From: Frigoribacterium sp. JB110
GTDB lineage: Bacteria > Actinomycetota > Actinomycetes > Actinomycetales > Microbacteriaceae
Assembly (NCBI RefSeq): GCF_900163665.1
Contig: NZ_FUIA01000004.1
Location: 62,001-126,000, forward strand
Reading direction: 5' to 3'
DNA: 64,000 nucleotides
Within the stretch, counting starts at the first letter, position 1; every line of letters begins with the position of its first letter. Under the pieces are notes generated by a model. The model ran no database searches and was not told the origin of the DNA. It saw only the letters and a list, made by a program, of their open reading frames with translations. Position numbers and translations under genes: made by a program. Shown here in pieces: positions 8,392-15,014 of this stretch.

Positions 8392-9392
8392 CCCAGATCG
8401 CCGAGCGTCCGCGTACGCGTCGTTGGAAGGGCCCGGTCGTCGGCATCGCCGCCGTCGCCTGCCTCGTCGCGATCGCGGTGTTGGCGCCTGGCATCTTCGA
8501 CGACCCGCTGCCGACCAGGCTGCAGGACGGGCTGACCCTCTCGCTCAGCGTGCTGATCGAGGCGCTGCCGTTCGTCATGCTCGGCGTCGTGCTCTCGATC
8601 GTGATGCAGGTGTGGGTGCCGTCAGGCGTGATCGAACGCATCATGCCCCGTGCGGCCTGGGCGCGTCGCGCGGTGCTCTCGCTCGTCGGCATGGTCGTCC
8701 CGGTGTGCGAATGCGGCAACGTCCCGTTCGCGCGCGGCCTGATCATGAGGGGCGTCGGCCCGGCCGACACGCTCGCGTTCCTCGTGGCGGCTCCGATCGT
8801 CAACCCGATCGTGATCATCACCACGCACCAGGCGTTCGGCTTCGACGACGGCATCCTCATCGCCAGGCTGGTCGGCGGCTACCTGATCGCCAACCTCGTC
8901 GGCTGGCTGTACAGCAGGCATCCGGATCCGCAGGCGCTGCTCACGGGGCGCTTCGCCCAGACCTGTGAGACGGCATCGCACGATCACAGCTCGCGCGCGG
9001 CCCGCACGGTCGCCCAGTTCGTCGTCGAGCTGCGCGCCGTGATGCCCGCGCTCGTGATCGGATCGGCCGTCGCCGGCGCCGTGCAGGTGCTGGTGCCGCG
9101 CAGCCTGCTCGTCGCCATCGGCTCGAACCCCGTGCTGTCGATCGTCGCGATGGTGCTGCTGGCCATCACCGTCGCGATCTGCTCGAATGTCGACGCGTTC
9201 TTCGCCCTGTCGTTCGCCGCGACCTTCTCACCGGGCTCCCTCGTCGCCTTCCTTCTGGTGGGGCCGGTCGTCGACCTGAAGATGATGGCGCTGATGCGCA
9301 CGACGTACACGACCCGCGTGATCGCCGGCATCGTCGCCGTGGTCATCCTCACGGCCGTCGCGATCGGAATCGGGGTGAACCTTGTCGTCTGA
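8388..9392 (+). CDS. DUF318 (UPF0718)-family permease
   Basis: Polytopic membrane protein of 334 residues with about eight to ten spans in two similar halves separated by a hydrophilic His-containing stretch near residue 200. The family motif VPVCECGNVPFARGL occurs near residue 107, with a Cys-Glu-Cys signature, and a second Cys region ITVAICSNVDAFFALSF lies in the C-terminal half. It begins inside the Fur-like stop (ATGA). Family members are predicted permeases often paired with TIGR03943 proteins. A metal transport or trafficking role is inferred from the regulator. Confidence 0.85.
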   Translation: MTQIAERPRTRRWKGPVVGIAAVACLVAIAVLAPGIFDDPLPTRLQDGLTLSLSVLIEALPFVMLGVVLSIVMQVWVPSGVIERIMPRAAWARRAVLSLVGMVVPVCECGNVPFARGLIMRGVGPADTLAFLVAAPIVNPIVIITTHQAFGFDDGILIARLVGGYLIANLVGWLYSRHPDPQALLTGRFAQTCETASHDHSSRAARTVAQFVVELRAVMPALVIGSAVAGAVQVLVPRSLLVAIGSNPVLSIVAMVLLAITVAICSNVDAFFALSFAATFSPGSLVAFLLVGPVVDLKMMALMRTTYTTRVIAGIVAVVILTAVAIGIGVNLVV

Positions 9393-10149
9393 CCGCATCG
9401 GCTCGATCGGAGTGCGCTGGCTCGGCGTCGGGCTCACCTCGGCGCTCGCCGTATTCACGCTGGGGCTCGTCGCGACCGACCGCCTCTCGCTGTTCATCAA
9501 TCCGGCGCAGACGCCGTTCGCGGTTGCGATGGCGCTGATCGCACTCGTCGGCGCCGTGTGCTCATTTGCGCTGCCGCTGGGAGCGGAGGCCGACCACGGC
9601 CACGACCACAGCGATCCGGATGATCATGAGCACGCCGCGCCCAGCGCGCGCGCGACCGGGGCCAAGGCCGCGGCGATCGCAGGAGGCGTCGTGGCGACGC
9701 TGGTGGTCGCCGGCGCGGTGCTGCTTCCGCCGCGCTCGCTGTCCGTCGAGCTGGCATTGGAGCGCGACACGGGAACGGCTCCGCTGTTCGCCGGGGCCGA
9801 CGAGGTGACGTTCGCCGCCTCCGTCGACACCGACTCGTTCGGCGTCGGCGGCTGGGCCGCCGCGTTCGCCAGGTCGACCAACCCCGACACCTTCGACGGC
9901 GCGCCCGTCACACTCACCGGCTTCGTCACCCCGGGCGACGACGGGTTCCGCCTGGGGCGCCTGGTCATCACCCACTGCGTCATCGATGCCCAGCCCGCCT
10001 ACGTGCCGATCGAAGCGGATGAGAGCTTCGAGCAGGGGCAGTGGGTGGAGGTGACAGGCACGGTGACGGCGACCGGTCAGGGCGCACTCACCGTCGAGCC
10101 GGATGAGATCACGCCGATCGACGAGCCGGACGAGCCATATGAGTACTGA
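9382..10149 (+). CDS. TIGR03943-like membrane protein with His-rich loop
   Basis: 255 residues: two N-terminal membrane spans, a His/Asp-rich loop (ADHGHDHSDPDDHEHA, about residues 70-85) likely to bind metal, a third span, then an extracytoplasmic domain containing VITHCVIDAQPAYVPIE and an OB-like end (QWVEVTGTVTATGQGALTVEP). The TTG start at 9382 overlaps the permease stop by 11 bp. The pairing with a DUF318 permease is the hallmark of this family (YcgQ/YcgR in Bacillus). Its biochemical role is not established. Confidence 0.8.
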   Translation: MSSDRIGSIGVRWLGVGLTSALAVFTLGLVATDRLSLFINPAQTPFAVAMALIALVGAVCSFALPLGAEADHGHDHSDPDDHEHAAPSARATGAKAAAIAGGVVATLVVAGAVLLPPRSLSVELALERDTGTAPLFAGADEVTFAASVDTDSFGVGGWAAAFARSTNPDTFDGAPVTLTGFVTPGDDGFRLGRLVITHCVIDAQPAYVPIEADESFEQGQWVEVTGTVTATGQGALTVEPDEITPIDEPDEPYEY

Positions 10150-11581
10150 GCGTTCGGCTGGGCGCCGCGAAGCGCGCATGCGAAAGGGACGGCGCCGGTT
10201 CGCTGCGGCGTTCGCCGTCGTGGTCGGCGTGCTCGTCGTGGCCGTGGCGGCCGGGTCCGTCGTCAGCCTCACGCAGGGCCCTCGTGTGAGCAGCGTGGTC
10301 GTCGACCCGCAGGCCGCAGCGGAGTCGTCGGGAAGCAGGGTCATCCTGACCGCCAACCAGGCGCTCGGGGAGGTCTCGCACGACCAGGTCGAGGTGACAC
10401 CTGCCGTGCCCTTCACCGTCGACGCGGCAGGTCGCGAGATCGGCGTGCGCTTCACGGCGCCGCTCGACGACGACACGGAGTACCGGATCTCGGTGCCCGG
10501 CGTGCGCGCGGTAGGCGGGGGCCCTGTCTCGACGCTCGAAACCGACTTCCGCACCCCGCCGGCCACAGTGTTCCTGCTCGAGCGCACGGAGGGCGACGAC
10601 GAGATCTACCGCACCGGACTCGACGGTGCCGACCGCGAGACGGTGTTCGCCTCGCCGGAGATCGACGACTTCCGCTCAGCGGCCGGCCTGATCGTCGCTT
10701 CCGTCCGCAATTCGGACGGAAGCGCGTCCCTCATCCGGATGAACGACGACGGCTCTGCTGCGGAAGAGTTCGCCCTGCCCGGTGACGGCACGATCCGGAA
10801 CCTGCAGCTCTCAGAGCGCGGCGGTCGCATCGGCTACACCTACACCGACCTGCCGGCCAGCTCTGGCGAGGCGCCGGAGCGGGAGGCTCAGCTGTTCACC
10901 GCGTCGCTGCGTGCGCCGGGGGATGCGCCCAGTGCGGTCGCCGTCGCGGGCGAGGTGCCCAGCGTCGACACGTGGCAGTTCGTGCCCGACTCGTCCGCCG
11001 TCCTGCTGATCGACTTCACCGGCGAGCTCGTGATCGTAGAACCGGGTTCCGACGCCGAACCCGGCGTGCTCGGATCTGCGGTCGACATCGACGCGGTCGC
11101 CCGCGGCACCTACACTGCGATCGTTGAGCGGCTCGAGGACGGGATGGTGTGGATCGACCTCGCCACGGGAGACGAGGAGCCGCTCGTGGCGCCCGACCCC
11201 GAGCCCGGACTGCTCGGGAACGTGCTTCCGCTGCCATCGGCGACGGGAGAAACGGGCGGCGTCGACTCAGTGCGCCAGTACACGGTGCTCGGCGAAGACG
11301 GCGTGCCGACGGCGCAGCAGGTGACGTTCGTCGCGGCGGACGGCACGGCGCGCGAGGTGGTCACGATCGATATGCCGGACGCGCTGCTGCAGACCTGCCT
11401 GTCGCCGAGCGCGCGCTATGTCGCCGCAACCGTTGCGGGGGATCTGGCATCGAATCCGTACGACACCATGTCGCTGCCGATGCCTGCCCAGGTCGACACA
11501 CTCGTCTACGACATCGACTCGGGGGAGCGGGTTGCCGCGCTGCCGGGCTTCGGCGTCTCGTGGTGCGCCGCCGGGCCGTGA
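10139..11581 (+). CDS. Membrane-anchored protein with Ig-like domain and beta-propeller repeats
   Basis: 480-residue protein of unknown function. A basic N-terminus and one membrane span (about residues 20-42, FAAAFAVVVGVLVVAVAAGS) are followed by an SbsA/Big_5-like Ig domain (about residues 50-145) and then TolB/PD40-like strands, for example FLLERTEGDDEIYRTGLDGA and VFASPEIDDFRSAAGLIVAS. ATG 10139 overlaps the preceding gene by 11 bp, so it is translated with the permease operon. A longer upstream reading is possible but lacks a ribosome site. A cell-surface or periplasmic partner of the permease pair is an inference from context only. Confidence 0.75.
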   Translation: MSTERSAGRREARMRKGRRRFAAAFAVVVGVLVVAVAAGSVVSLTQGPRVSSVVVDPQAAAESSGSRVILTANQALGEVSHDQVEVTPAVPFTVDAAGREIGVRFTAPLDDDTEYRISVPGVRAVGGGPVSTLETDFRTPPATVFLLERTEGDDEIYRTGLDGADRETVFASPEIDDFRSAAGLIVASVRNSDGSASLIRMNDDGSAAEEFALPGDGTIRNLQLSERGGRIGYTYTDLPASSGEAPEREAQLFTASLRAPGDAPSAVAVAGEVPSVDTWQFVPDSSAVLLIDFTGELVIVEPGSDAEPGVLGSAVDIDAVARGTYTAIVERLEDGMVWIDLATGDEEPLVAPDPEPGLLGNVLPLPSATGETGGVDSVRQYTVLGEDGVPTAQQVTFVAADGTAREVVTIDMPDALLQTCLSPSARYVAATVAGDLASNPYDTMSLPMPAQVDTLVYDIDSGERVAALPGFGVSWCAAGP

Positions 11582-11718
11582 TCTCTGACTGCTTCTGCGG
11601 TCGGGTTTCATGAAATCGACGTAAAAAGTTCTCGCAGAAGTCTTCCTATGTATGCCTGTACCCCAATATGGTGGTGTGCGACGGTGGGAACGGCCCGCCG
11701 CCTGAGGAAGGAAACTTC

Positions 11719-11790
11719 ATGGACATCATCACCGGTCTTCTCGAGACGATCCTCGGCCTGGTCGGCGGACTCCTCGGCGGTCTGCTCTGA
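11719..11790 (+). CDS. 23-residue hydrophobic amphipathic peptide
   Basis: ATG behind GAGGAAGGAAACTTC, a good ribosome site, encodes 23 residues beginning MDIITGLLETILGLVGG and ending in Leu-Leu. It is nearly all Ile/Leu/Val/Gly with one Asp, one Glu and no basic residue, a profile like small membrane-active or phenol-soluble-modulin-type peptides. It is followed within 30 bp by a strong terminator-like hairpin, so it appears to be a free-standing short transcript. No homologue is recognised. It could be a leader, a toxin or a surfactant peptide. Confidence 0.6.
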   Translation: MDIITGLLETILGLVGGLLGGLL

Positions 11791-11817
11791 CAGCACTTTC
11801 CCGCGGCTGCGGGACCC

Positions 11818-11847
11818 GGCGGGGGAGGGCTTCGGCTCTCCCCCGCC
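11818..11847 (+). terminator. Rho-independent-like terminator after the small peptide
   Basis: The stem GGCGGGGGAG pairs with CTCCCCCGCC and is extended by an inner G-C/C-G stem closed by a TTCG tetraloop. It lacks a long T run, as is common in high-GC actinobacteria. Confidence 0.75.
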
Positions 11848-11912
11848 TTCGTGTGTGCGCATCCTCGAGCGCGGCGCATCGCCGCGCGAGGTTCGCGAGC
11901 CGATGCTGGACA

Positions 11913-11921
11913 TGCTAGGAT
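11913..11921 (+). promoter_or_regulatory. Possible extended -10 upstream of rpmB
   Basis: TGCTAGGAT resembles an extended -10 (TGN-TAGGAT). It lies about 140 bp upstream of rpmB, leaving room for a long leader. No clear -35 was seen and no Zur-type AT-rich palindrome is present, so these ribosomal proteins look constitutive. Confidence 0.35.
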
Positions 11922-12061
11922 CGATCTTTGGCTGTGCGCACTCCTGTGTGCAGTCCGCTCATCCCCATCCGGACACAGCCCGATCAGGGTCGGATGACGG
12001 GTGAGCAGGCAAGAGATCTTGGGTGGCTCCGTCCGGAGTCACGGTACTGAAGGAGAGAACC

Positions 12062-12297
12062 ATGGCAGCTGTGTGCCAGGTGACCGGCGCCGTTCCCGGC
12101 TTCGGTCACAACGTCTCGCATTCGCAGCGGAAGACGAAGCGCCGCTTCGACCCGAATGTGCAGAAGAAGACGTACTTTGTTCCGTCGCTGGGCCGCAAGG
12201 TCACGCTGAATGTTTCCGCCAAGGGCATCAAGGTGATTGACGTTCGTGGCATCGACTCGGTCGTGAAGGACCTGATCGCGAAGGGTGTGAAGCTCTG

Positions 12298-12298
<1 letters not shown>
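12062..12298 (+). CDS. rpmB: 50S ribosomal protein L28
   Basis: 78 residues beginning [20 protein letters not shown] and continuing with [10 protein letters not shown], the conserved L28 core. A single Cys is present instead of the CxxC pairs of zinc-binding L28, so this is the C-minus type. ATG 12062 follows AAGGAGAGAACC. The stop overlaps the rpmG start (ATG at 12298), giving a tightly coupled rpmB-rpmG-rpsN operon. Confidence 0.97.
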
Positions 12299-12468
<170 letters not shown>

Positions 12469-12470
12469 TC

Positions 12471-12776
12471 ATGGCCAAGAAGAGCAAAATCGCGCGCAAC
12501 AAGCAGCGCGCAGAGATCGTGGCTCGCTACGCCGAGAAGCGGGCTCAGCTGAAGAAGACTCTCGTCGACCCGACTGCGAGCGACGACGAGCGCGAGGCCG
12601 CCCGCGTCGGCCTGCAGAAGCTTCCCCGCGACGCTTCGCCGGTGCGCGTGCGCTCGCGCGACGTCATCGACGGCCGCCCGCGCGGTGTGCTGACGAAGTT
12701 CGGCATCTCGCGTGTGCGCTTCCGTGGCATGGCGCACCGAGGCGAGCTGCCCGGCGTGACCAAGTCGAGCTGGTAA
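12471..12776 (+). CDS. rpsN: 30S ribosomal protein S14, zinc-independent type
   Basis: 101 residues starting [17 protein letters not shown] and ending [15 protein letters not shown]. This long form lacks the CxxC zinc knuckle of the 61-residue S14. It is the last gene of rpmB-rpmG-rpsN. In mycobacteria and Streptomyces such C-minus sets are alternative, Zur-repressed copies; in Microbacteriaceae they appear to be the ordinary copies, and no Zur-like box was found upstream here. Confidence 0.97.
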   Translation: MAKKSKIARNKQRAEIVARYAEKRAQLKKTLVDPTASDDEREAARVGLQKLPRDASPVRVRSRDVIDGRPRGVLTKFGISRVRFRGMAHRGELPGVTKSSW

Positions 12777-12809
12777 GCACTCAGCCGTAGGCTCAGCACG
12801 AGCCGACGC

Positions 12810-12849
12810 AAAGGACCCGAGCCCGGATCATCCGGTGCTCGGGTCCTTT
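12810..12849 (+). terminator. Terminator of the rpmB-rpmG-rpsN operon
   Basis: The 13-bp stem AAAGGACCCGAGC / GCTCGGGTCCTTT encloses a small inner stem (CCGGA/TCCGG) and ends in TTTC. Confidence 0.85.
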
Positions 12850-12870
12850 CTGCTGTCGTGGTGTTACCTA

Positions 12871-12900
12871 TTGGCATAGCCCTACCTGCGTAGGTATATC
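12871..12900 (+). promoter_or_regulatory. Promoter with operator-like inverted repeat for the MFS gene
   Basis: TTGGCA (12871) and TATATC (12895) are spaced 18 bp apart. The spacer contains the inverted repeat CCTAC-CTGC-GTAGG (12881-12894), where a repressor would block polymerase. No regulator gene is adjacent. Confidence 0.5.
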
Positions 12901-12960
12901 CTGATGTGCGAACGCATTGCAGCTTCCGGACCGATCACCCAACGAAGGGCTTCGCACCCC

Positions 12961-14307
12961 ATGACAACCGCCACAGCCTCCGCACGTGACCTGCGCTCTC
13001 ACCTCGAGCATTCGCCGATGTCCGTCTACCAATGGGCCATCGTCGCCTGCGCCGTGCTCCTCAACGCCAACGACGGCTTCGACGTCGCCGCGATGTCGTT
13101 CGTCTCGCTCAACGTCGAGAACGAGTTCGGCCTTTCAGGGTCCGTGCTCGGCACAGTCATCAGCGCGACACTGGTCGGCATGGCCATCGGCGCGGTCGTC
13201 ATCGGCCGGCTCGCCGATGTGCTCGGTCGTCGCTGGACCGTCGTCGGATCGGCCGCGCTGTCGACGGTCGGGATGTTCCTCGCGGCGTCGTCTCAGGACG
13301 TCGTGCAGCTCGGCATATGGCGCGTGCTCACCGGGCTCGGCGTCGGCGGAATTCTCGCGAGCATCACGGTGATCACGTCCGAGTACTCATCCGCCCGCTG
13401 GCGGGGCCTTGCCATCGGGGTCTACTCGGCCGGCTACGGCGTGGGCGCCTTCCTCGGCGGGCTTGCCGCCAACGGGCTGCAGGCCGAGTTCGGCTGGCGG
13501 TCGGTGTTCTTCGTCGGGGCCAGCGTCAGCGTGCTGATCGTGATCGCCCTCGCGCTCATCACACCGGAGTCGGTGCAGTTCCTCGTCACCCGTCGGCCCA
13601 AGTACGCGGACAAGGCGCTCACGCGCATCGCCGCCCGCGTCGGTTATGACCCTGCGCGGGCGACGCTCGCGCAGCAGATCGACGAGTCCGCCCCAACTGC
13701 GGCGAAGTCCGGCTTGTCCGAGCTGTTCAGCCGCAAGGTGATCGTGGCCACCGTGCTGCTGTGGGTGGCGTTCTTCACCGTCATGTTCGGCTTCTACTTC
13801 GTCAACTCGTGGACGCCCCGTCTGATGACTGAGGCGGGCATGACCCAGGAGCAGGGCGTCTACATCGGAATGGCGCTCGCGATCGGCGGCACGATCGGAT
13901 CCGTGCTCTACGGTGTCATCGCCGCCCGCGTGGAGCGCGAGAAGCTGCTGCTGGCGTTCCTGCTGATCTCGGCTGGCACGATCATCGTGTTCGTGCTCTC
14001 GACGGCGCTGCTGACGATCGCGATGGTGCTCGGCGTGCTCGTCGGCCTGTTGGTGAACGGCTGCATCGCGGGTATGTACTCTGTGGCACCCACTCGCTAC
14101 GCGACGTCCGCCAGGGGCACCGGTGTCGGCGCCGCCCTCGCCGTCGGGCGCGTCGGCGCCATCCTCGCCCCGATCCTGGGCGGGGCGATGCTCGACTCGG
14201 GCTGGACGCTGGTCATGCTCTACTCGAGCGCGGCGATCATGCTCGTCGTCGGCGCCGTTGCGGTGGCCTTCCTGCGCCGCATTCCGGAGCCCCGCGAAGC
14301 CGACTGA
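12961..14307 (+). CDS. MFS transporter, aromatic acid:H+ symporter (AAHS) type
   Basis: 448-residue, 12-span major facilitator. The AAHS signature NDGFDVAAMSF lies in the first span, followed by the MFS loop motif GRLADVLGRRW. The second half has the matching loop (GVIAARVEREKLL). I chose ATG 12961; upstream in-frame sequence overlaps the promoter. Family members import benzoate-type acids such as 4-hydroxybenzoate or protocatechuate, but no aromatic catabolic genes flank it, so the substrate stays open. An inverted repeat sits in its promoter spacer. Confidence 0.88.
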   Translation: MTTATASARDLRSHLEHSPMSVYQWAIVACAVLLNANDGFDVAAMSFVSLNVENEFGLSGSVLGTVISATLVGMAIGAVVIGRLADVLGRRWTVVGSAALSTVGMFLAASSQDVVQLGIWRVLTGLGVGGILASITVITSEYSSARWRGLAIGVYSAGYGVGAFLGGLAANGLQAEFGWRSVFFVGASVSVLIVIALALITPESVQFLVTRRPKYADKALTRIAARVGYDPARATLAQQIDESAPTAAKSGLSELFSRKVIVATVLLWVAFFTVMFGFYFVNSWTPRLMTEAGMTQEQGVYIGMALAIGGTIGSVLYGVIAARVEREKLLLAFLLISAGTIIVFVLSTALLTIAMVLGVLVGLLVNGCIAGMYSVAPTRYATSARGTGVGAALAVGRVGAILAPILGGAMLDSGWTLVMLYSSAAIMLVVGAVAVAFLRRIPEPREAD

Positions 14308-14311
14308 AGCG

Positions 14312-14338
14312 GTCACAATCGTCACAATCGTCACATCG
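14312..14338. repeat. Three tandem 9-bp repeats upstream of hup
   Basis: GTCACAATC occurs twice in tandem, followed by a third copy in the form GTCACATCG. It lies just after the MFS stop and about 160 bp before the HU start. The 9-bp period is close to one helical turn, which would suit cooperative binding of a small regulator. Confidence 0.55.
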
Positions 14339-14381
14339 AGGCGCGACACGCCACGGGAAAACGATGAAAACGAGCGAAAAT

Positions 14382-14397
14382 CCGCGGAATTCCGCGG
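14382..14397. promoter_or_regulatory. 16-bp perfect palindrome at the hup promoter
   Basis: CCGCGGAA followed by TTCCGCGG lies just upstream of a possible -10 (TACTGT, 14406-14411) and overlaps where the -35 would fall. This suggests repressor or autoregulatory binding. The protein that binds it is unknown. Confidence 0.45.
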
Positions 14398-14497
14398 TGC
14401 GTTGGTACTGTCAAACCGGTCCCAACGACCAACCGGGGGCAATCGCCCTCGGCTCGAACCACCACATCTGCGGCGCCGAGAGCCGCTGGAGGATGAC

Positions 14498-14785
14498 ATG
14501 GCCGACAAGTCCATCAACAAGACCGAGCTCGTTGCGAGCATCGCCAGCGCGACCGGCCAGAGCCAGGCCGCGGTTTCGGGCGTGCTCGACGCCTTCTTCA
14601 CCACGGTTTCGGAGTCCGTCGCCAAGGGAGCGAAGGTCTCGATCCCCGGTTGGATCGCCTTCGAGCAGGTCGACACGGCCGCTCGCACGGGTCGCAACCC
14701 GCAGACCGGCGCCGAGATCAAGATCCCGGCGGGCAAGCGCGTCAAGGTGACCGCCGGCTCGAAGCTCAAGGCAGCCGTCAAGTAA
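14498..14785 (+). CDS. hup: HU-family DNA-binding protein
   Basis: Nucleoid protein of 95 residues starting MADKSINKTELVASIAS. The DNA-binding arm region reads ARTGRNPQTGAEIKIPAGK, matching the HU consensus, and the protein ends in VTAGSKLKAAVK. It lacks the long Lys/Ala-rich tail of mycobacterial HU. ATG 14498 follows GGAGGATGAC. A strong terminator hairpin lies 13 bp after the stop, so it is monocistronic. Confidence 0.95.
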   Translation: MADKSINKTELVASIASATGQSQAAVSGVLDAFFTTVSESVAKGAKVSIPGWIAFEQVDTAARTGRNPQTGAEIKIPAGKRVKVTAGSKLKAAVK

Positions 14786-14798
14786 GAGGCTTCCTTCC

Positions 14799-14836
14799 AG
14801 CGGCGCCCCGCAGGCTTCGGCCTGCGGGGCGCCGCT
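14799..14836 (+). terminator. Terminator of hup
   Basis: A 17-bp GC stem (AGCGGCGCCCCGCAGGC and its complement) is closed by a TTCG tetraloop. Confidence 0.85.
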
Positions 14837-15002
14837 GTGTGCGGCCCGCACGCTCCTTCCGGTGCGTCGTTCTGCACCACCAGCGGTCATCCGGCTGCTC
14901 CGGGTACCCCGAACTGCGGTTCCGCCGGGCGGGAAGCGCGATTCGGGGTACCTGAACGGATGCCGGATGCTGCGGTTCGGACGGTTTGCAGGTGCGGGTG
15001 CC

Positions 15003-15008
15003 TAGGCT
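15003..15008 (+). promoter_or_regulatory. Probable -10 of a leaderless promoter for the CopD/CtaG gene
   Basis: TAGGCT is followed by six bases and then GTG 15015, with no Shine-Dalgarno sequence. The layout is the same as at 7978, 28048 and 58664. Confidence 0.4.
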
Positions 15009-15014
15009 GGTCGG

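Noticed and set aside
11930..12061. Possible Zur box upstream of rpmB-rpmG-rpsN
   Set aside because: The ribosomal proteins are the zinc-independent type, but no AT-rich palindrome of the Zur kind is present, so zinc-controlled alternative ribosomal proteins are not supported.
13387..14880. Long minus-strand frame across the MFS and HU genes
   Set aside because: It runs through the HU terminator and both plus-strand genes; composition is typical of an antisense shadow.
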